64,000 nt of DNA. Origin: Balanoglossus misakiensis. Taxonomy: Eukaryota; Hemichordata. Made by a program: the position numbers and the translations under genes. Below, in pieces: positions 13,290 through 26,632 of the stretch. The notes under the pieces were generated by a model that saw nothing but the letters and a program-made list of their open reading frames with translations, did no database searches and was not told where the DNA came from. The DNA is taken from assembly GCA_040954595.2 (NCBI GenBank), contig CM082577.2, positions 6,076,001 to 6,140,000 on the forward strand, read 5' to 3'. The stretch's first letter is position 1. Each line of letters opens with the position of its first letter.

Positions 13290-13493
13290 CTTATGAATAA
13301 TTGATTCGTCATAATCAGGATATTCATCCTTATCGCCGTCCGAGCAAGCTTGCGCGTCTTCTTCGCCTTCCCGCCAGTCGTCCGCCGTCGCGCCGAACGA
13401 ATCGTCGTAGTCGTCGGCATAGTTGCGCTGACGACCGTTGCTCATTTCCTGCATGGGTACGGCCTTGCCGTCGGTCAGTGAATCGTCAGCCAT
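13290..13493 (-). CDS. RAB26/37: RAB26/RAB37-type small GTPase, exon 1 (acidic N-terminus)
   Basis: ATG at 13493 to the donor AAG|GTGAGA at 13290/13289 gives 68 codons in phase 0. The start has G at -3 and G at +4, and the next upstream in-frame alternative is only a TTG, so this ATG is preferred. The peptide is rich in Asp, Glu and Gly and ends DEYPDYDESIIHK; it has no domain of its own. Fused to exon 2 it reads YDESIIHK-TILVGDSGVGKT, matching the position where vertebrate RAB26/37 pass from a variable N-terminal extension into the G domain. This link rests on phase, orientation and the family pattern, since no transcript is available. The 5' UTR and promoter should lie above 13493. Confidence 0.85.
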
Positions 13494-14370
13494 CGCGAAT
13501 GTAGTTGACAAATATGAATGTGGTGGTGTTGCGATCTTTTCAGGGGGGAACTTGCCCCACGCAGAAGCGAATACACCTATTAAAGAGAGGATGTCTGCCC
13601 GGCTGTGCTTCGAGATAATAGGCTAACACTACTTCAATTCAACGCGGCTGGGCTAACGACCTATTGTCGGTGGAATATTCGACGTATCAACAGCGCGTTT
13701 GATATTTCTTGCGGCGAAAGGCTCTCTGCCACGCTGTTATACAAGCGTCGAGCGTATCTCCGTGCAGCTGTAGCTCCGAATAGGCTGCCTGTCGCCAATT
13801 CCGATGCACTTACTCGAGGCAACAATGAGAAGCTGTTGAATGGGCAGTCCAGCTGGGATGAGGGATGGACGTAGGAGACTCCCCAGGCTCCGAGATTTCG
13901 CATTCGAGTCGCGTCGACGACATGCAAGTTGGCAATGGAGTTGCAAGTCTCTGAGCTGTCTATCACAGGTCAAGCTCCCACTCGCCAGCGACTGAAGCGT
14001 GCACCGGCTATTTCAAAGCAACGTCGTCCGCCGTACGCGTCCAACCCAACTGGAGCGCTGCAAATCCCCCAGAAGACAGAACAACTACAGCAGCCCCGTA
14101 TTTCTATGGTAACCACTTCTCTCATGTAGGGTACTGTGTCACGTTATGGAAGGCGGCCGCGAAGTCAGTCAGTCAAGCTGTCCCGATCACAGCCGCTGTT
14201 CGTCTCAAACCAGGTGTTACATTCCCCATCCCTCGCATCTATAGCAACGCTACCCCTTCATAAAAAATGGTTCGTTCCCACAGCTTGATGAGCCACCTTG
14301 TTTCTTGATGGTTATAATAATTATTATTTTCACTTCGATATTAATACCGTGATATTTTCCTCGACAAAAA

Positions 14371-14544
14371 TGACGTGTCCATTTAAATAATTGATTTTGC
14401 AGACAGACAACATCCACGAGAATGATACACGTCTGAAAATTATGACGTGTCTTGTTTTTCCTCCCAATTTTCTGGACAGAATTATTTTCATGTCAAGGAA
14501 AATTAGCTAAATTGAAAATTAATGAGTCTTGATCGTGACGTGTC
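14371..14544 (+). promoter_or_regulatory. Cluster of three TGACGTGTC motifs
   Basis: The identical 9-mer occurs at 14371, 14443 and 14536, with a related reverse-strand copy (TACACGTCT) at about 14426. It is a CRE/bZIP-like word. The cluster sits 0.9-1.05 kb upstream of the Rab start codon and 180-350 bp upstream of a CCAAT plus TATA pair facing the other way, so it could serve either direction. Confidence 0.4.
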
Positions 14545-14722
14545 CTCATTGCAATTTTTGTCACGTTTATTTAATTTTCACCGTGGTTCGGTTGACACGG
14601 GCGAGGATTAAGCTATCGGACGCTACGAGCTGAGAAAAAAATCACCAGGTTCATTTGATAGTTTCGTTTGATAAAATATTGACGGCAAACATCTCCAGAT
14701 CTTTGTGTCATTTTCTCTGCAG

Positions 14723-14760
14723 CCAATAGGTTTGTATCCTCCTGTAGTTGGTTATATAAA
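14723..14760 (+). promoter_or_regulatory. Candidate core promoter: CCAAT box plus TATATAAA
   Basis: CCAAT at 14723-14727 lies 25 bp upstream of TATATAAA at 14753-14760, both on the plus strand. A start site near 14785 would be expected. A CACGTG E-box (14799) and an ATG in good context (14832) follow. It diverges from the Rab gene. Confidence 0.3.
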
Positions 14761-14831
14761 CGTGGCCGCCGGACGACCCTGGGTCGAAGGTCAATGTCAC
14801 GTGAAGTGCTCAGTCGGTTGAAAAAAATAAC

Positions 14832-14954
14832 ATGGCTGACAGCTTCTTTCCAGTATGTGACGAGAACGAACTGATAGAGTCCACTATTTTTTTAATTATG
14901 GACGTACATTTGGAAATAAAATTGGGTCAAACCACGGCCCGGTTGGATAATTAG
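14832..14954 (+). CDS. Possible small ORF (40 codons) after the 14.75 kb TATA box
   Basis: The ORF begins AACATGGCTGAC, a good start context, and encodes MADSFFPVCDENELIESTIF and on to a TAG at 14954. No homology is recognised. A GTATGT directly after the seventh codon could instead be a splice donor, making this a seven-residue first exon. The only support is position about 50 nt after the predicted start site of a CCAAT/TATA promoter. It may well be noise. Confidence 0.13.
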   Translation: MADSFFPVCDENELIESTIFLIMDVHLEIKLGQTTARLDN

Positions 14955-15267
14955 GTCAATGGCATCTTTGAAAGTGATGGAAAACAATTAATACATCTTT
15001 GAGAAGTCTGTAATAGTCGTGTAAAGGATAAGCTGATACGACAGGGAATTTTCTTGCATCGCTTATGTATATAAGTTCACGGTCTGGAAAAGGTCACGGC
15101 CAAATTTATTTGCAAAACCAAGTCCATCCGCTTGCATTTTGGTCAATACCTTGGATCAACAGTTACTGCATTAATTTATAGCCAAGTCAAAGGGAAGTAA
15201 GCTTTATATATAACAACGGAGAAAGTCACCAGGAAGACAATCGTTGACCAGTTTTGAACAAGTTCAT

Positions 15268-15415
15268 AAATACAGAAAAATACAGAAATACATACAGCAA
15301 TATAGAAATACGTATACAGTTATACAAACAGCAGCAATACACAAATACATACAGAAATGAATACCGAAATACAGATAGAGATAGAAATACAGAAGCCGGA
15401 TACAGAAATACATAC
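15268..15415. repeat. Degenerate minisatellite, unit near AAATACAGAA
   Basis: Words such as AATACAGAAA, ATACATACAG and AAATACAGAT recur about every 8-16 bp across this stretch. The open frame rich in N, T, Y, R and E across it follows from the repeat composition. Confidence 0.7.
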
Positions 15416-17165
15416 GATTGGATACGAATTTATCTGCGAGACGAGTAAGAGTAGTGTGTTTTTCATAGGGACAACGCGGCTTGTAGGCCTATATGTTGAA
15501 AGAAAAATCACAACAAATTTCCTTGTCCGCCTCATCGGTACTGCAACATCACCGATATACTCATAAGTCAGTGATCGAAATTTCGCCTGGGGGTAAATTG
15601 CATCTGTCAACGATTTTTTCCGTCTAATATGGCATCATTAAATACTGAAAACGCAAGCTGTTATGGAGGTAAAATAGCTACATTAGGGGACTTGGAGAGC
15701 TTTGCACAAGTAAAGAGGAGAGACGACGCACCGCCGGAAGGGTCGACGTGCTCGCGCTTCCTTCTAATCGGGGAGCAGAGGTCAACTCCCGCCAAACATC
15801 GGGTGAAAACGCGTACAGGAGAGTGTTCGCTAACGGGTGGTGGATTCTCTTTGGTATCCTGATGCCGTCACCATATTTTTGCCGCCGCTTTGTCATAAAT
15901 AATAACGTATTAGTTTAATTAAGGGAAATTAAGCAATTACAGCATCATCGCACGATCGATTAAAGCACAGCCCTTGGCCGATTTGCTTTTAATTAGCAGG
16001 TGTTTTGTTACGTCGAATTCACGGAAATGCAAGCAGACGTCAGAGAAATACAAAGGAAATAATGACACCGCCAGGTTTAGTATGAAGACGTCACGGGAAT
16101 ACCAAGAAATGCAAAGAAGAAAAACCGAAAACATCCGGTTCGGTATAAAAGACCTTCTCCAGATCGTAACCACCCGTAATTGACATCCGAGACATGTCAA
16201 TGATTATTTCGCAATTGAACAGATTGTTATTTGGTCGGTTTTTGTACAGCCGTGCGGGCTGCGTCGAAAATACTTAGTTAGCTTAATTGGTCAGTCGATG
16301 AGAGAGGAGGATGCTACAAGGAATAGAAACATGAGAAGACACGTCCGCAGACATTGGCAAATTAGGAGAGAATGGCTCGGGGTTTATCAAAATGAAACCT
16401 GGTACACAGACGTACTATTTTCTATTACATGTAACTGCCTTTAAATCACTATTGGAATCTTGGTCTCCAGTTGAAGGGGTAAAATCTCCAACTTCTGACA
16501 ATATTTCGGTAAATTATATGTTGTTCTGCTCACTGAAACATGCTCAGTGCCCGAGTGGAGGTAATTTTTTCAACCAGACAAATATCAGCATGTGAGTAGC
16601 CCCATACTGAGTATCTTCATTTCCCTGTCCATACCGCGTTCATGATCACTTTTGAATATGTCTTTTGCACCATGGTTTAACTTGTCCAGGGACCTTTGCA
16701 CTTTGAGGTTTACAAGCAACAGAATTGGAGAAACCCTCAAAGTACTGACTCGGAAACTATTAAGTACTAGACATAAATTGTGCATGGATCTTTCGCTTTT
16801 CTGCGCATTTGTTTGTCTAAGCACCGTTAAAATTGTTCTGTGTGTCGGGTTATGGCATTTTTAAAAGCGTCGCGGTACCATGCCTTAATTCAGCAATTTC
16901 CTGCGAGTACAAGCAACGACTGAATGAACCTTTGATCAGAGCCTGGTTTGGGGTCATGACCTTTGGGAGAAAAGCCAGGCGTCGCCACATTCCCGGGAAT
17001 GAGCGTCTCCAGTTTTTTGCACCAGTGATCATCTTGGCTGTCCTTCTTCCACAATTTTACCATCTTGAGAAAGTCACGTTCCGTTACTAGCAATCGTGAC
17101 CTCCCGGTGAACTGTTGTTAATCCCATCGGTACCTAATGATTTTTTTTCTCCTCCAGAGCTATTG

Positions 17166-17179
17166 GTTGCCCTGGAAAC
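17166..17179 (+). promoter_or_regulatory. RFX X-box palindrome beside a CCAAT motif
   Basis: GTTGCCCTGGAAAC fits RYYNYY-N2-RRNRAC fully. It overlaps an inverted CCAAT (ATTGG, 17162-17166). Short open frames surround it on both strands without a recognisable product. Confidence 0.4.
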
Positions 17180-19167
17180 AAGCCGACGTTAAATTTACGA
17201 CGCGGAAATTCAATCCCGCTTCTATCGAAAATATCGTCAAGGACGGGATAAATACCAAATTAAGAGGCAAGACGTCTGACTCTGTCATTTTTCTCCTATG
17301 CAATGGAGATGTCAAAGAATGCCAGTATGTGGAATCTTCCGCGAAGGGGGGTCCACGGGACAAACCACGTATAGAAATCCGCAGCTGCGAAGCATGCTCA
17401 TTCGTATAATTTAGGCGTTCAAAGCGATAAAAACGCAAACCGCTAGGTGAGCGCGTTTTTTTTCTTGAAATTCCAGGAGCACCGCTACTGGGCTTCTCTG
17501 TTGCCAAGGCTACCAGTGATGCAATCGTGCCTCTTCCATTTTCTCGACACCGCCTATAGATCTCCCCTTTCGTAGCAAAATGTCAAAACCGCGCCGCTTA
17601 ATTTTCCGCGTTTAGCGTTAATCACACATCGTCGTCGAGATAGTACGCCCGCGTAAATGCGGTTAATGCACTGCTCTTGCCAATTAATACAAGTGATTTG
17701 GAAATTGGCCGTACACAGATAACAAGCACTCGGAGCGTGATCGATTGACTCGCATCAGCGGATTCAATGATCATTTGTGGAATTCGACGGCTAAACAGCA
17801 CCCTGCGATTATATCAATCAATCTTGACGGAGACCAGCTCGCCATGGCAACGCCGTCGGTACCGCGCACCGTGCAATTTCCTGTAATATTACTATTTTAA
17901 TTCAAAGACGACGCCGATAAAATACTTCGAGGCCATACTTACGCCAAAGGACATGCCGGCGAGACAAATGTGTGATTCTGTTCCAGAATCGATATTTATC
18001 ATACGACCGTGTTGTTATAATAGTGTAACATCTAGATAGAATGAAGCACGCATGTTGATTAATGTGATACTCGCAGGCTTGATCATTTTCTTTGGTTGAC
18101 AAATGGTCTATGAGAATACTGCACACTTGTCGTCTGCGAAGGTTTTGCGCGCGGCGATCGTGAGCGGGAACATCATCATTTGGGTGTACAAGTGTGACCA
18201 TACTTAGACCTCAATTGTGATGTTTTAGCGTTGAAGTACATACTCGTTGGTGGCACTTATTCACAGCCGAGAGCTAAAGCTCATTGTTAAACGAATACAG
18301 GGAAAAACTGAATTTTCAGCGAGGATACAAAGTCTCCTACTCAACGCGCCCAATCGTCCCTAAAAAGTATAGTTGCATTGAGTGCTGTGGGGGAATTTTA
18401 AGCCTAGAGATTTACGCAAGAACTGATAAATTTTGAGATGCTTCGCCGGCGTAACTTAAAACCAAGTCATTAGACTGAACATATAGCAAAAGGAACGTTT
18501 TTTTTTCGTAGTCTTGCAAAAATGCGAAAGGATGAATTCCTACAAAACATACCAAACCCCCGCTCACCAGAACAATTGTCGTTGATCAGCCAGTGAATGT
18601 TAGTTACTAACGGCGCAGGTTGTTTTTGACAGGCCAATGCTGAAAATGCCAATTTCATTAGGGCGGCGTAGAACAAAGACAACGCATTGAAACATCTAAC
18701 AAATTACATAAAACATTTAATTTTTGGATTGAAATGTCCAGTGCAGTGAATTAGCTAGCAGCCTTTAATCTTTAAAATCCCCATAAAATCTCAAGGACGC
18801 GTGTATACTGCCAAGCATTAAACGCGACACGAGAAAAAAAATCATTGGGCAATGTTGCTTTTGACTTTGTAATTCCCCAAGAAACCGTACCGACAGCTTT
18901 CATCTATCAATCCTATACAAAGCGTGTTCAATTTTCTCCAATTTTCAATGTCTGTCAGTTGAACGTCGCCGTTTTTGGCAAATTGACATGTAAGGTCAGG
19001 ACGCTATATCTCCAGGGACGAGTTGAAAGTGTAGCATATTTTGTACTCCAATCAAAATGCATTTTGGCTCTTGCTAGCCATAACATTCCTAAACATATCA
19101 GACGGAAACGATAATGGCCCGCGTTATAGTGGACAAAACCTAAATGGCCTTCCAATAGTGATACAAA

Positions 19168-19271
<104 letters not shown>

Positions 19272-19623
19272 AGTACATGTGTATATATACATATTCAAAT
19301 ACATTATAGTTTATCGACTGGCTGGTAATCACCATGAAAAAAGAAATAACGAACGAAAACCGCATTAATTCTTTTATGGCGCGAATACCTACTTCGTGTT
19401 GATGTTTCTGTGACGCAACGTAACTCATTTTGACAACATACACGGAGACCATATTAGTATACTTCCGTGATAGGAAGCAAGGCTTTCAAATGAAGTATTC
19501 CCTAATATTGACGAAGCAATCCTTTTAACCTGAGATGTTGGCGGATTCGGCTGTATACACATTTTTATTACAATGTATTTTGACAAAGGTCCGAGGGTCA
19601 CGTCACCAATAATTTGTCAGTTT

Positions 19624-19812
19624 AAGGTAGAATGTGCCTCAAACTTAAAGTCTTAAACTATTTCATATCTTGCTCAAGGCAACTTAAGGTTTTTCTCACT
19701 TTAAATTGAGAATACAAATTGAGGGTCACCGTGCAAAAGATTTGAATGAAAGAAATATTTGAAATTCAAAATGGCCGCCATCTCCGTGATAACTCTATTG
19801 AGAAAATACAAA
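19624..19812 (+). repeat. Interspersed repeat, copy 1
   Basis: It shares an ordered series of blocks with 26633-26832: GGTAG..ATGT.CCTC, TTGCTCAAGGCAACT, GGGTCACCGTGCAAAA, AATGAAAG, then TTCAAAATGGCCGCCA and AACTCT. The two copies are strongly diverged with small indels. No reading frame or terminal inverted repeat is evident. A non-autonomous element or SINE-like repeat is likely, but two copies do not fix the ends. The GGCCGCCATCT block contains a YY1-type site. Confidence 0.65.
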
Positions 19813-20222
19813 TTCATTTGTCGTTTTATTCCCTTAAAAATGTGTCGTCGTTCATGCATGACATGTCAGCATTACATCCTACATAAACCGGAAAATGATG
19901 AGATGGATTTCTGCAGGCTCCACAATTCTGAATGAATAGGTTTATGCTTCGAGAAATATGGCGCCATCCTGAAACGATGCGGGTGAAAACGACAGTAGTT
20001 TGTGGAACGCAGAATGGCAAAAGCGAAAAAGAGGGGCGCTGTGTTCTGGCTTCTCCCCACTGACTGCTTGGGTTCGTTTATCTTGAATTTGAAGAGCGCC
20101 GCCTATGGCCGAGGTGGCTTGTCTCGCGTGAAATTCTTGGCATTATTCCGCTAAGAGTTTTACGTAACCACGCTGAGCGCAGGTATGTGAAAAGCGTTCC
20201 AAGCAGATGAATCCGGAATATT

Positions 20223-20233
20223 CCCCCCCCCCC
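20223..20233. repeat. Poly-C run (11 C)
   Basis: Eleven consecutive C residues in intergenic DNA. No function is suggested. Confidence 0.85.
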
Positions 20234-23200
20234 ACCTTTGTGGCTATTATCGGTCCTCAAGGAGTTGGATGTCAAATCTTTGGCTGCACATATTCTGTTG
20301 GCCTTTATCTATGTTCACCGCAAGTAAACACGGCCTGGGCGTGTGCAAGAACACAGCCAAAACGGAGGTGTACCCAGGGTCCACACGGTTCACATGACCC
20401 CGGCCATCCATCATAAATAAAGCATGTCCTTCGGATGTCATCGACTTCTGAAGTGAGACGGATCTAGAATGCTTTCGCCGTAATAGGGGTGGCTTACACT
20501 CGCGGCATCTGCAAGCGTCCTAGATCGTCGAGTGTTTATGGCAAGTCGACTCTATGCAACAAGGACGTCGCCTTCAACAAAATTCACAATGGATCAGCGT
20601 TTGTGTAATTGGAGAATATTTACCCGACGGCATCGGATGAGGCGGACGTGTTTATCCGGCCTTCCGATTCTTTCCGATCCTAATAGCGTAGCACGTCCCT
20701 CTTGTGTATCCACACCTGTTTAATATAAGCCCCGTCAGTGTATGGCGCAGTGGGAATCGAATTTGAGTATGAGAAGTCATTAGAAATGGGTTGGCACACT
20801 CCACGAGACTGCTTTCTTTCGCCATATTGTTCGTCAAATGTCACCAAAATTAAATAAGAGGACATTGCTTGAGCCTTGCTGTCGTCTTCTCACGGCAGCG
20901 ATCAAATCCATGCCCACAGCGCACACCGTTAAAATTTTACATTCACGAGTGCATCGTCTTCATCCGATTATTGTCAAGCTCAACATTGGTTACACAAGAA
21001 GGAATCATACATACATATTTTTTGCTTCCTCAAACGTCCAAGCTTTCACACACTGGTTTTTAATTTAAAATCAACTGAAACAAAATATTGGAAATTATGT
21101 TAACTTCCAACACATAATTTAATGCACCACTACGGGCTAAATAAACTTGAATATCGTCGTATTGATTCAGAGAAGCATTTTTATGAAGCTCTGTGCTCAC
21201 TCGGCAAGAAAACTCTTCGGACACTGGAACTATGCACAAATGTTCTCGTAGATGTCTTTTGAGAATCGTGACTCAAGATTCTCGGCACCACGCTGACAGA
21301 CATCTTTGATCCTTTTGAGAGACATAGCTCATACATGTGGCGTATATCACACGTTGATGATATATGTCAGCATTATACATGTACAAGCAAATTCTAAGCG
21401 TGTTTGTCGCATTGAGTGGGCACGTTTAGCCGGCGGAAGGTCAAATCCGTAATCATCACTCCGATTTCTGAAAACGAAGACATTTTTTTCTTTCCAGATA
21501 ACAGTCAAGTTCAATCCATCATTGTCGCAGCGCCTCGCGGTCAGTGACTTCTGTATTGTCAACGTCAGAGTCGACATTGACACGTTGAAGTTGTACTTTG
21601 TCGGAGGATGGGCGTAGGTAGCGGTTTTCGAAAACTGGATACATCAAAACTAGTGTCCCTTCCTTCCCCTATAGCTCGTGCAGAAACTATATTGAGACCC
21701 AGTATATTTATTCTATAGATCTTTGGTTATAGGTATGTACGTACGTATACGTATGTACATAATATGTATGTTGCATCATCTAAAAGTATGCAATAATTAA
21801 ACTTATTCTCAGATATTGTTTTGTAATTGTGCAGAGCACGTCTACCCTTGATTAAACCACAGCCTGTGTGGAGTGAGTGACTGTGATTAAACAGGACATT
21901 ATGACCAGTTTACCCTTAGGAGACGCTTGTGAACCTCTGTTGCTCCAGAAACCTGGCGTTTGACCGACCGCCCCTCGCCTCGGTCCTGTTCAGTGCAGTG
22001 GGAGACGACCTCACGGGTCAGACACGTGGATCTCCTGTTTGACAAATAGTCTCAGGACACGGACGAAAGGACGAACACCTTGGTTGAAGTCAAAGAACGT
22101 TGACACTGATATATCGTGTCAACGCCAGGAAGCTTGTTTCGAACTTCCTGTCCCTTTTTTATCAACAGGATGCAGACGTCAATCACCGGGGAATTTTTTT
22201 GTGTTCAGTTGTTGACGCGATTCTTTATGAAAAACCTTAGATCCAAAAACACGCGGGGACGACAACACGAAATACACGTATCCGATAACCGGCATACTAT
22301 TATTCGTTCTGTACCCAATATTACTGTCTAGTAAAAAAAAACCACATCACTCTGAACTACAATCACGGTCCCCAGCAGGGTCCCCAGCGTCCAGTCGGAT
22401 ACGGACACAATTTTTAACTGACACAGTTACTACATTGAAAGTAATTTTAGCCTGAAACCCAATGTTTGAATTCAACAGGAAACGTGATTACAATCTTAAG
22501 CTTACGTTTTTAAAATAAATGCGCCCGGAGTTATTAAATTTAATTGGCGTTTCGAAATATTATGTCGTAGTGGTTTCAGATCATCTATGTCAACAATTAC
22601 AGGAACACAGGGTCACATTTTCGATTTCACTGTAAAAAACTTTCCGAAAGCACCGGCTGTTATCTAATTTTAGTTTCTTCAGATACGGAATATAAAATTA
22701 TTTTACTCCCACAAGCTGTTACTATTAAATGCGTCGAAGCCATATAGCTCTCGTCCGCCCAAATCATTTTAAACACTCCCTGGCCCCAATTCAACGAAAT
22801 GTAACAGAATAAATCGCCGAACTTCAAAAAATTTGATTTATTTTTAGAGTTCAGACCAAGGCGTTTTTCTCGGCTGAAAAGAGGGCTATTTCTAGATGCG
22901 CACGTCTGCCTGTACTTTGTCTCCTGGAGACATCTCGAATTTGCATAATCTTATCCGCCTTGTCGCCGTAATATTGAGTATAACGAAACACGGAACGAGC
23001 CATCTATAATTACAGCAATGGGGATGACTTGGGATTTGTGTCAAATGAACGTAGGCGGGGTAAAAAAAACTCTGTAGTGTATAGAATAACTACCATCAGA
23101 TAGTAGCGGGCACTAACCGACGGAAATGATAGAAATATAGATAGTCGTCACGTGGTCAGTAAAAATTGTGAGATGGCTGCACGTTACCGATTGACGTCGT

Positions 23201-24790
23201 GATGTGATGAAATGAACGTGAACCGTTCTACTTGAGCGACTAGAACATATACCACGTCATCTTGCCAGGCTTTCAAAAAAGATATACTCCTCACTTGAAA
23301 AAAACAACATTTCAAAGGTCATAAGCGAGCTATTAACTCCATTAGGAACATCATTGCAACACTGAGGCTTGCATTGTCTCCATTATCTGTATAATGACAC
23401 GACAGTGTGTCCCTTTCAAGGGATTCATTTGGCTCGTTTTATTTTTCTGTCTTTCTCTCGTTTGTTCGTTAATGTGGAAATATCCGTGTGTACTTTCGTT
23501 TATATAATCAGGTATTTAAATATTTTGTTATATATAATATTATTTCTGAATTATTTTCGAACTAAAAAATAACCATCAACATAGGGGCCTACAATCCACC
23601 GAAAAAAACGCTTCGCGCCGTTTCTGAACTCACACGCAAGCACGTCGCGTTTCGAGTGACGTTCTCCTTGCAGTGATTAATAAGTTCAAGTTAAAAAGCT
23701 TATTCTGCCCGGAGCGGTGTTGGAGGTCTGTTGAAAGCCTATCTGTTTTCACCGCACACTGCATATAGAAGTCATCGAACTTCTTCTCGAATCGCTGTTA
23801 TTTGAAACAAAATCTGGCGAGTAGTTGCAAGGCGAGCCCGAGAGAACACACAAGGATTTCTTCCCCTTCTCTTTTACAGCATCAGCAGTTGGCAAACAGT
23901 TCGATCGGTTGGAATGCAACAAAGGTTCTTTAATAAAAAACAGAAAATGTTTTCCGATCGCATTTGGTTACTAACGAATGCGCTTTGAATTTCTTCTCAA
24001 TGCATGACAAATTTACTGCTCTTTAAACATTTAAGGTGGCGATATCGATGTGTTTTTACTCGTAGCAATTTAATCTCGAAGCTGCATGTCTTATCGAAGA
24101 AATCGAAAACGTGAAAGCTTCACAAATCATATAAATTCCCAGAAGCTTGTGTAACTTAACGACTATTTTTGATCTCCCAACTTGTCCGAAAGTAAAAATT
24201 TGGCAAAACGTACCGTTAAAGGAGGGATAATCACCACAGTAATGTATGAAACACGTTCTCAGGTTTATATTTGATCTAGAAAGTTGAACAACTCGACTAA
24301 CAGCCAAACGCCGCATATGCAACCGAGACCTGATCAATGCGAAGAGATGCGATGATGATTTATTCACATTGATGGCGATTGCGTGACAGTGTGTGATATC
24401 GACTCGCGATACATAGCCGTCGAATCGATTTTTGTTCGCGTTTCAAAAGACCAGCACTGAAAGCCAGCCAGCCTTCATTATGTCAACGTCCGCACAACGC
24501 GTTTCTAAATATGATTCACGACCGTTCTTTTCATTCGCGTGTGGCATGCATATAGTTTAAATCTTTATACAGACGACTGTGACGTGAATAACTTGCACGG
24601 AATAGCTGCAAGACGGGTTAATCTACAGCGTCTGCACGAATCGTCTATTAGGCGTAATCAAGCACAAGATGTGCCTTCAAGTAAACAAATATTATCCCAT
24701 TGTTTAGTTGATATGAACGAAAGAGCGAACGCCATAAATAAATTTTAACATTCACACGAAAATGCATCTGACGAAAGCAAGGGGGCATGT

Positions 24791-24864
24791 TACGTCAGCA
24801 CCGCGACGTTCTGTGTCCGATTGATTGGAATTGACGTCAGCACTGCTAGCAAGGCCACTATAAA
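24791..24864 (+). promoter_or_regulatory. Candidate promoter: CRE half, CCAAT, CRE, TATA, no known gene
   Basis: In order on the plus strand: TACGTCAGCA (24791-24800), inverted CCAAT (ATTGG, 24824-24828), full CRE TGACGTCAGCA (24832-24842) and TATAAA (24859-24864). Both CRE copies are followed by GCA, so they also fit half of a Maf recognition element. Spacing is typical of an inducible metazoan promoter. GC-rich DNA follows to about 25170, with an ATG at 24968 opening 67 codons of unrecognised peptide. There is no direct evidence of transcription. Confidence 0.35.
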
Positions 24865-26632
24865 TGCACGCGCTACAATCTGACATATATTGGGCGAATC
24901 ATTTTAAAGCTAGGCCACTGACGACAGAAAAAAAAACGGGCGGGAAATAATGTGACCAGATGCTTTAATGCAAGCGATTCCGAAACGAACGGAAATCAAT
25001 CGCCGCGGGTCTCCGAGTTCCCCGCGTTTTATCGCGTCAAGTCGGGGGAATGTGCCAATCAGGACACATCCGTCCCGCCGTCAACGCAATAAATTGCAAT
25101 TCGGAACTTTCGCCCGCGCGTGCCACTTTGAGGAGTGTTCGCAATTTCGCGAAAGCGGGAATAAACCGTGATTGATGTTTACAGTTACCCGGTGATTTGA
25201 TTTGATGCAGGAAAGTGCGTCTTCTCGTTCTGGGTGTTTTACGGGTCACGCCATAAGCCTGCCGGTGTCAAATAGTATAAGATATCCCGAAATGTAAAAA
25301 AAGATGGGTATAAAGTTGAGAAAAAATCTGATCATTAGTAACCTTCCAAATATTCTCTAGTTATCATACATGTATGCAGTTTTAGTACACGATAGAATAC
25401 TTTTTCAAGTTTCACATGGTTTATAAACTTGAAAGATATTAAATAATGTAATGATCATATCACATAATAATTTATATGATCTTACCAAAACACTCAATCG
25501 GGAATAAAAAGTAACTATATAATAGCTGTTCGTTTCAGTAAATCCATGATGATTTACCTGTCTGTGTGCGACCTTTTGACCTGCGCAGTTGACGAAATAC
25601 GTCAAAGTACAAATACCATCCCGCCATTTTTCCCCTCTGTGATAACCAATAAACAGATTTACAGTCGCATGACTCGACATATTGAAAGTTAAGAGCCTCA
25701 CATCGTCTGCCTCTGGTATCGCTCAGCGCCGACACATGGAAGCCGCGAAAAATTAACGAGACTCGTGCCTGCATGTCCCCCAGGAAGACATACCCTGTAT
25801 TGATATTATACATGGGAAACGAAATATGGGGGAATTATTCAGAACGTTTAAATTTTGATTCCATCATAACTAAACCTCAAAAGGGCAAATGTGTTCGGTT
25901 TTTCCCTCAGGGTGTAAATATATACAGTAAAAAAAATCCATGATCGAGTATCTTGTACAAACTGACAGTAATAACTCGAATCAAATTTGCATCGGCGTGT
26001 AAATTTATTACTCCGCCATCGTTTGAGCACCCATTACTGCTAACTTATTCAGCTATAGTTGCTGGCTGATTATTATGTCGATAACTGCCTGGTCCAGCTT
26101 CTGTGCGTAGTTTAGACCAGGTGATGTTGTGAATAATCTTTCTGGCCGAGACTACCATTAGTGTGGGCTATCTGATAGTTTATTTAGCACCTGGGCTGTT
26201 TCATAGCACAGTAATCGATCGAGAGAGAAAAAGCAGTAGTCTCGTTTTGTGCCAATTAAAGCATGGATAGTACCATACAGATACTCATAATTGAAGACGT
26301 TTCACTTTCCCGCGTCTCGAGACAACGGCAAGTTACCGGCCGAGATACAGCAGAGAGGAATTAACGCTTATCTGAGAAACGACTTGCACAACCCAGGGAA
26401 AAATAAGCCCTCTTTATGCGGTCGTTATCCAATTTCTGTCTCGATTTCTCCTGTATCTTGCACGATTTTACACCGCGGAGATAAGCCGATCACGTGCTCT
26501 CCGCGTGAGCTGAACGACAATTATGGGTGACAGGGTGACTACGCGCGCGAACAGTACACTCCGCTCCGGGTCAATTGAAAAAGAGGTCTAAAACCAACGT
26601 ACTTTGCAGGAAATTGCAGTGCGCCTTATCTT

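Noticed and set aside
17137-17507. Overlapping 90- and 115-codon ORFs on opposite strands
   Set aside because: No recognisable domain and no codon pattern favouring one strand. Only the X-box/CCAAT site there is kept.
21718-21760. miR-9-like start TCTTTGGTTAT
   Set aside because: The match ends after 11 bases and the flanks form a simple TACG palindrome, not a miR-9 precursor.
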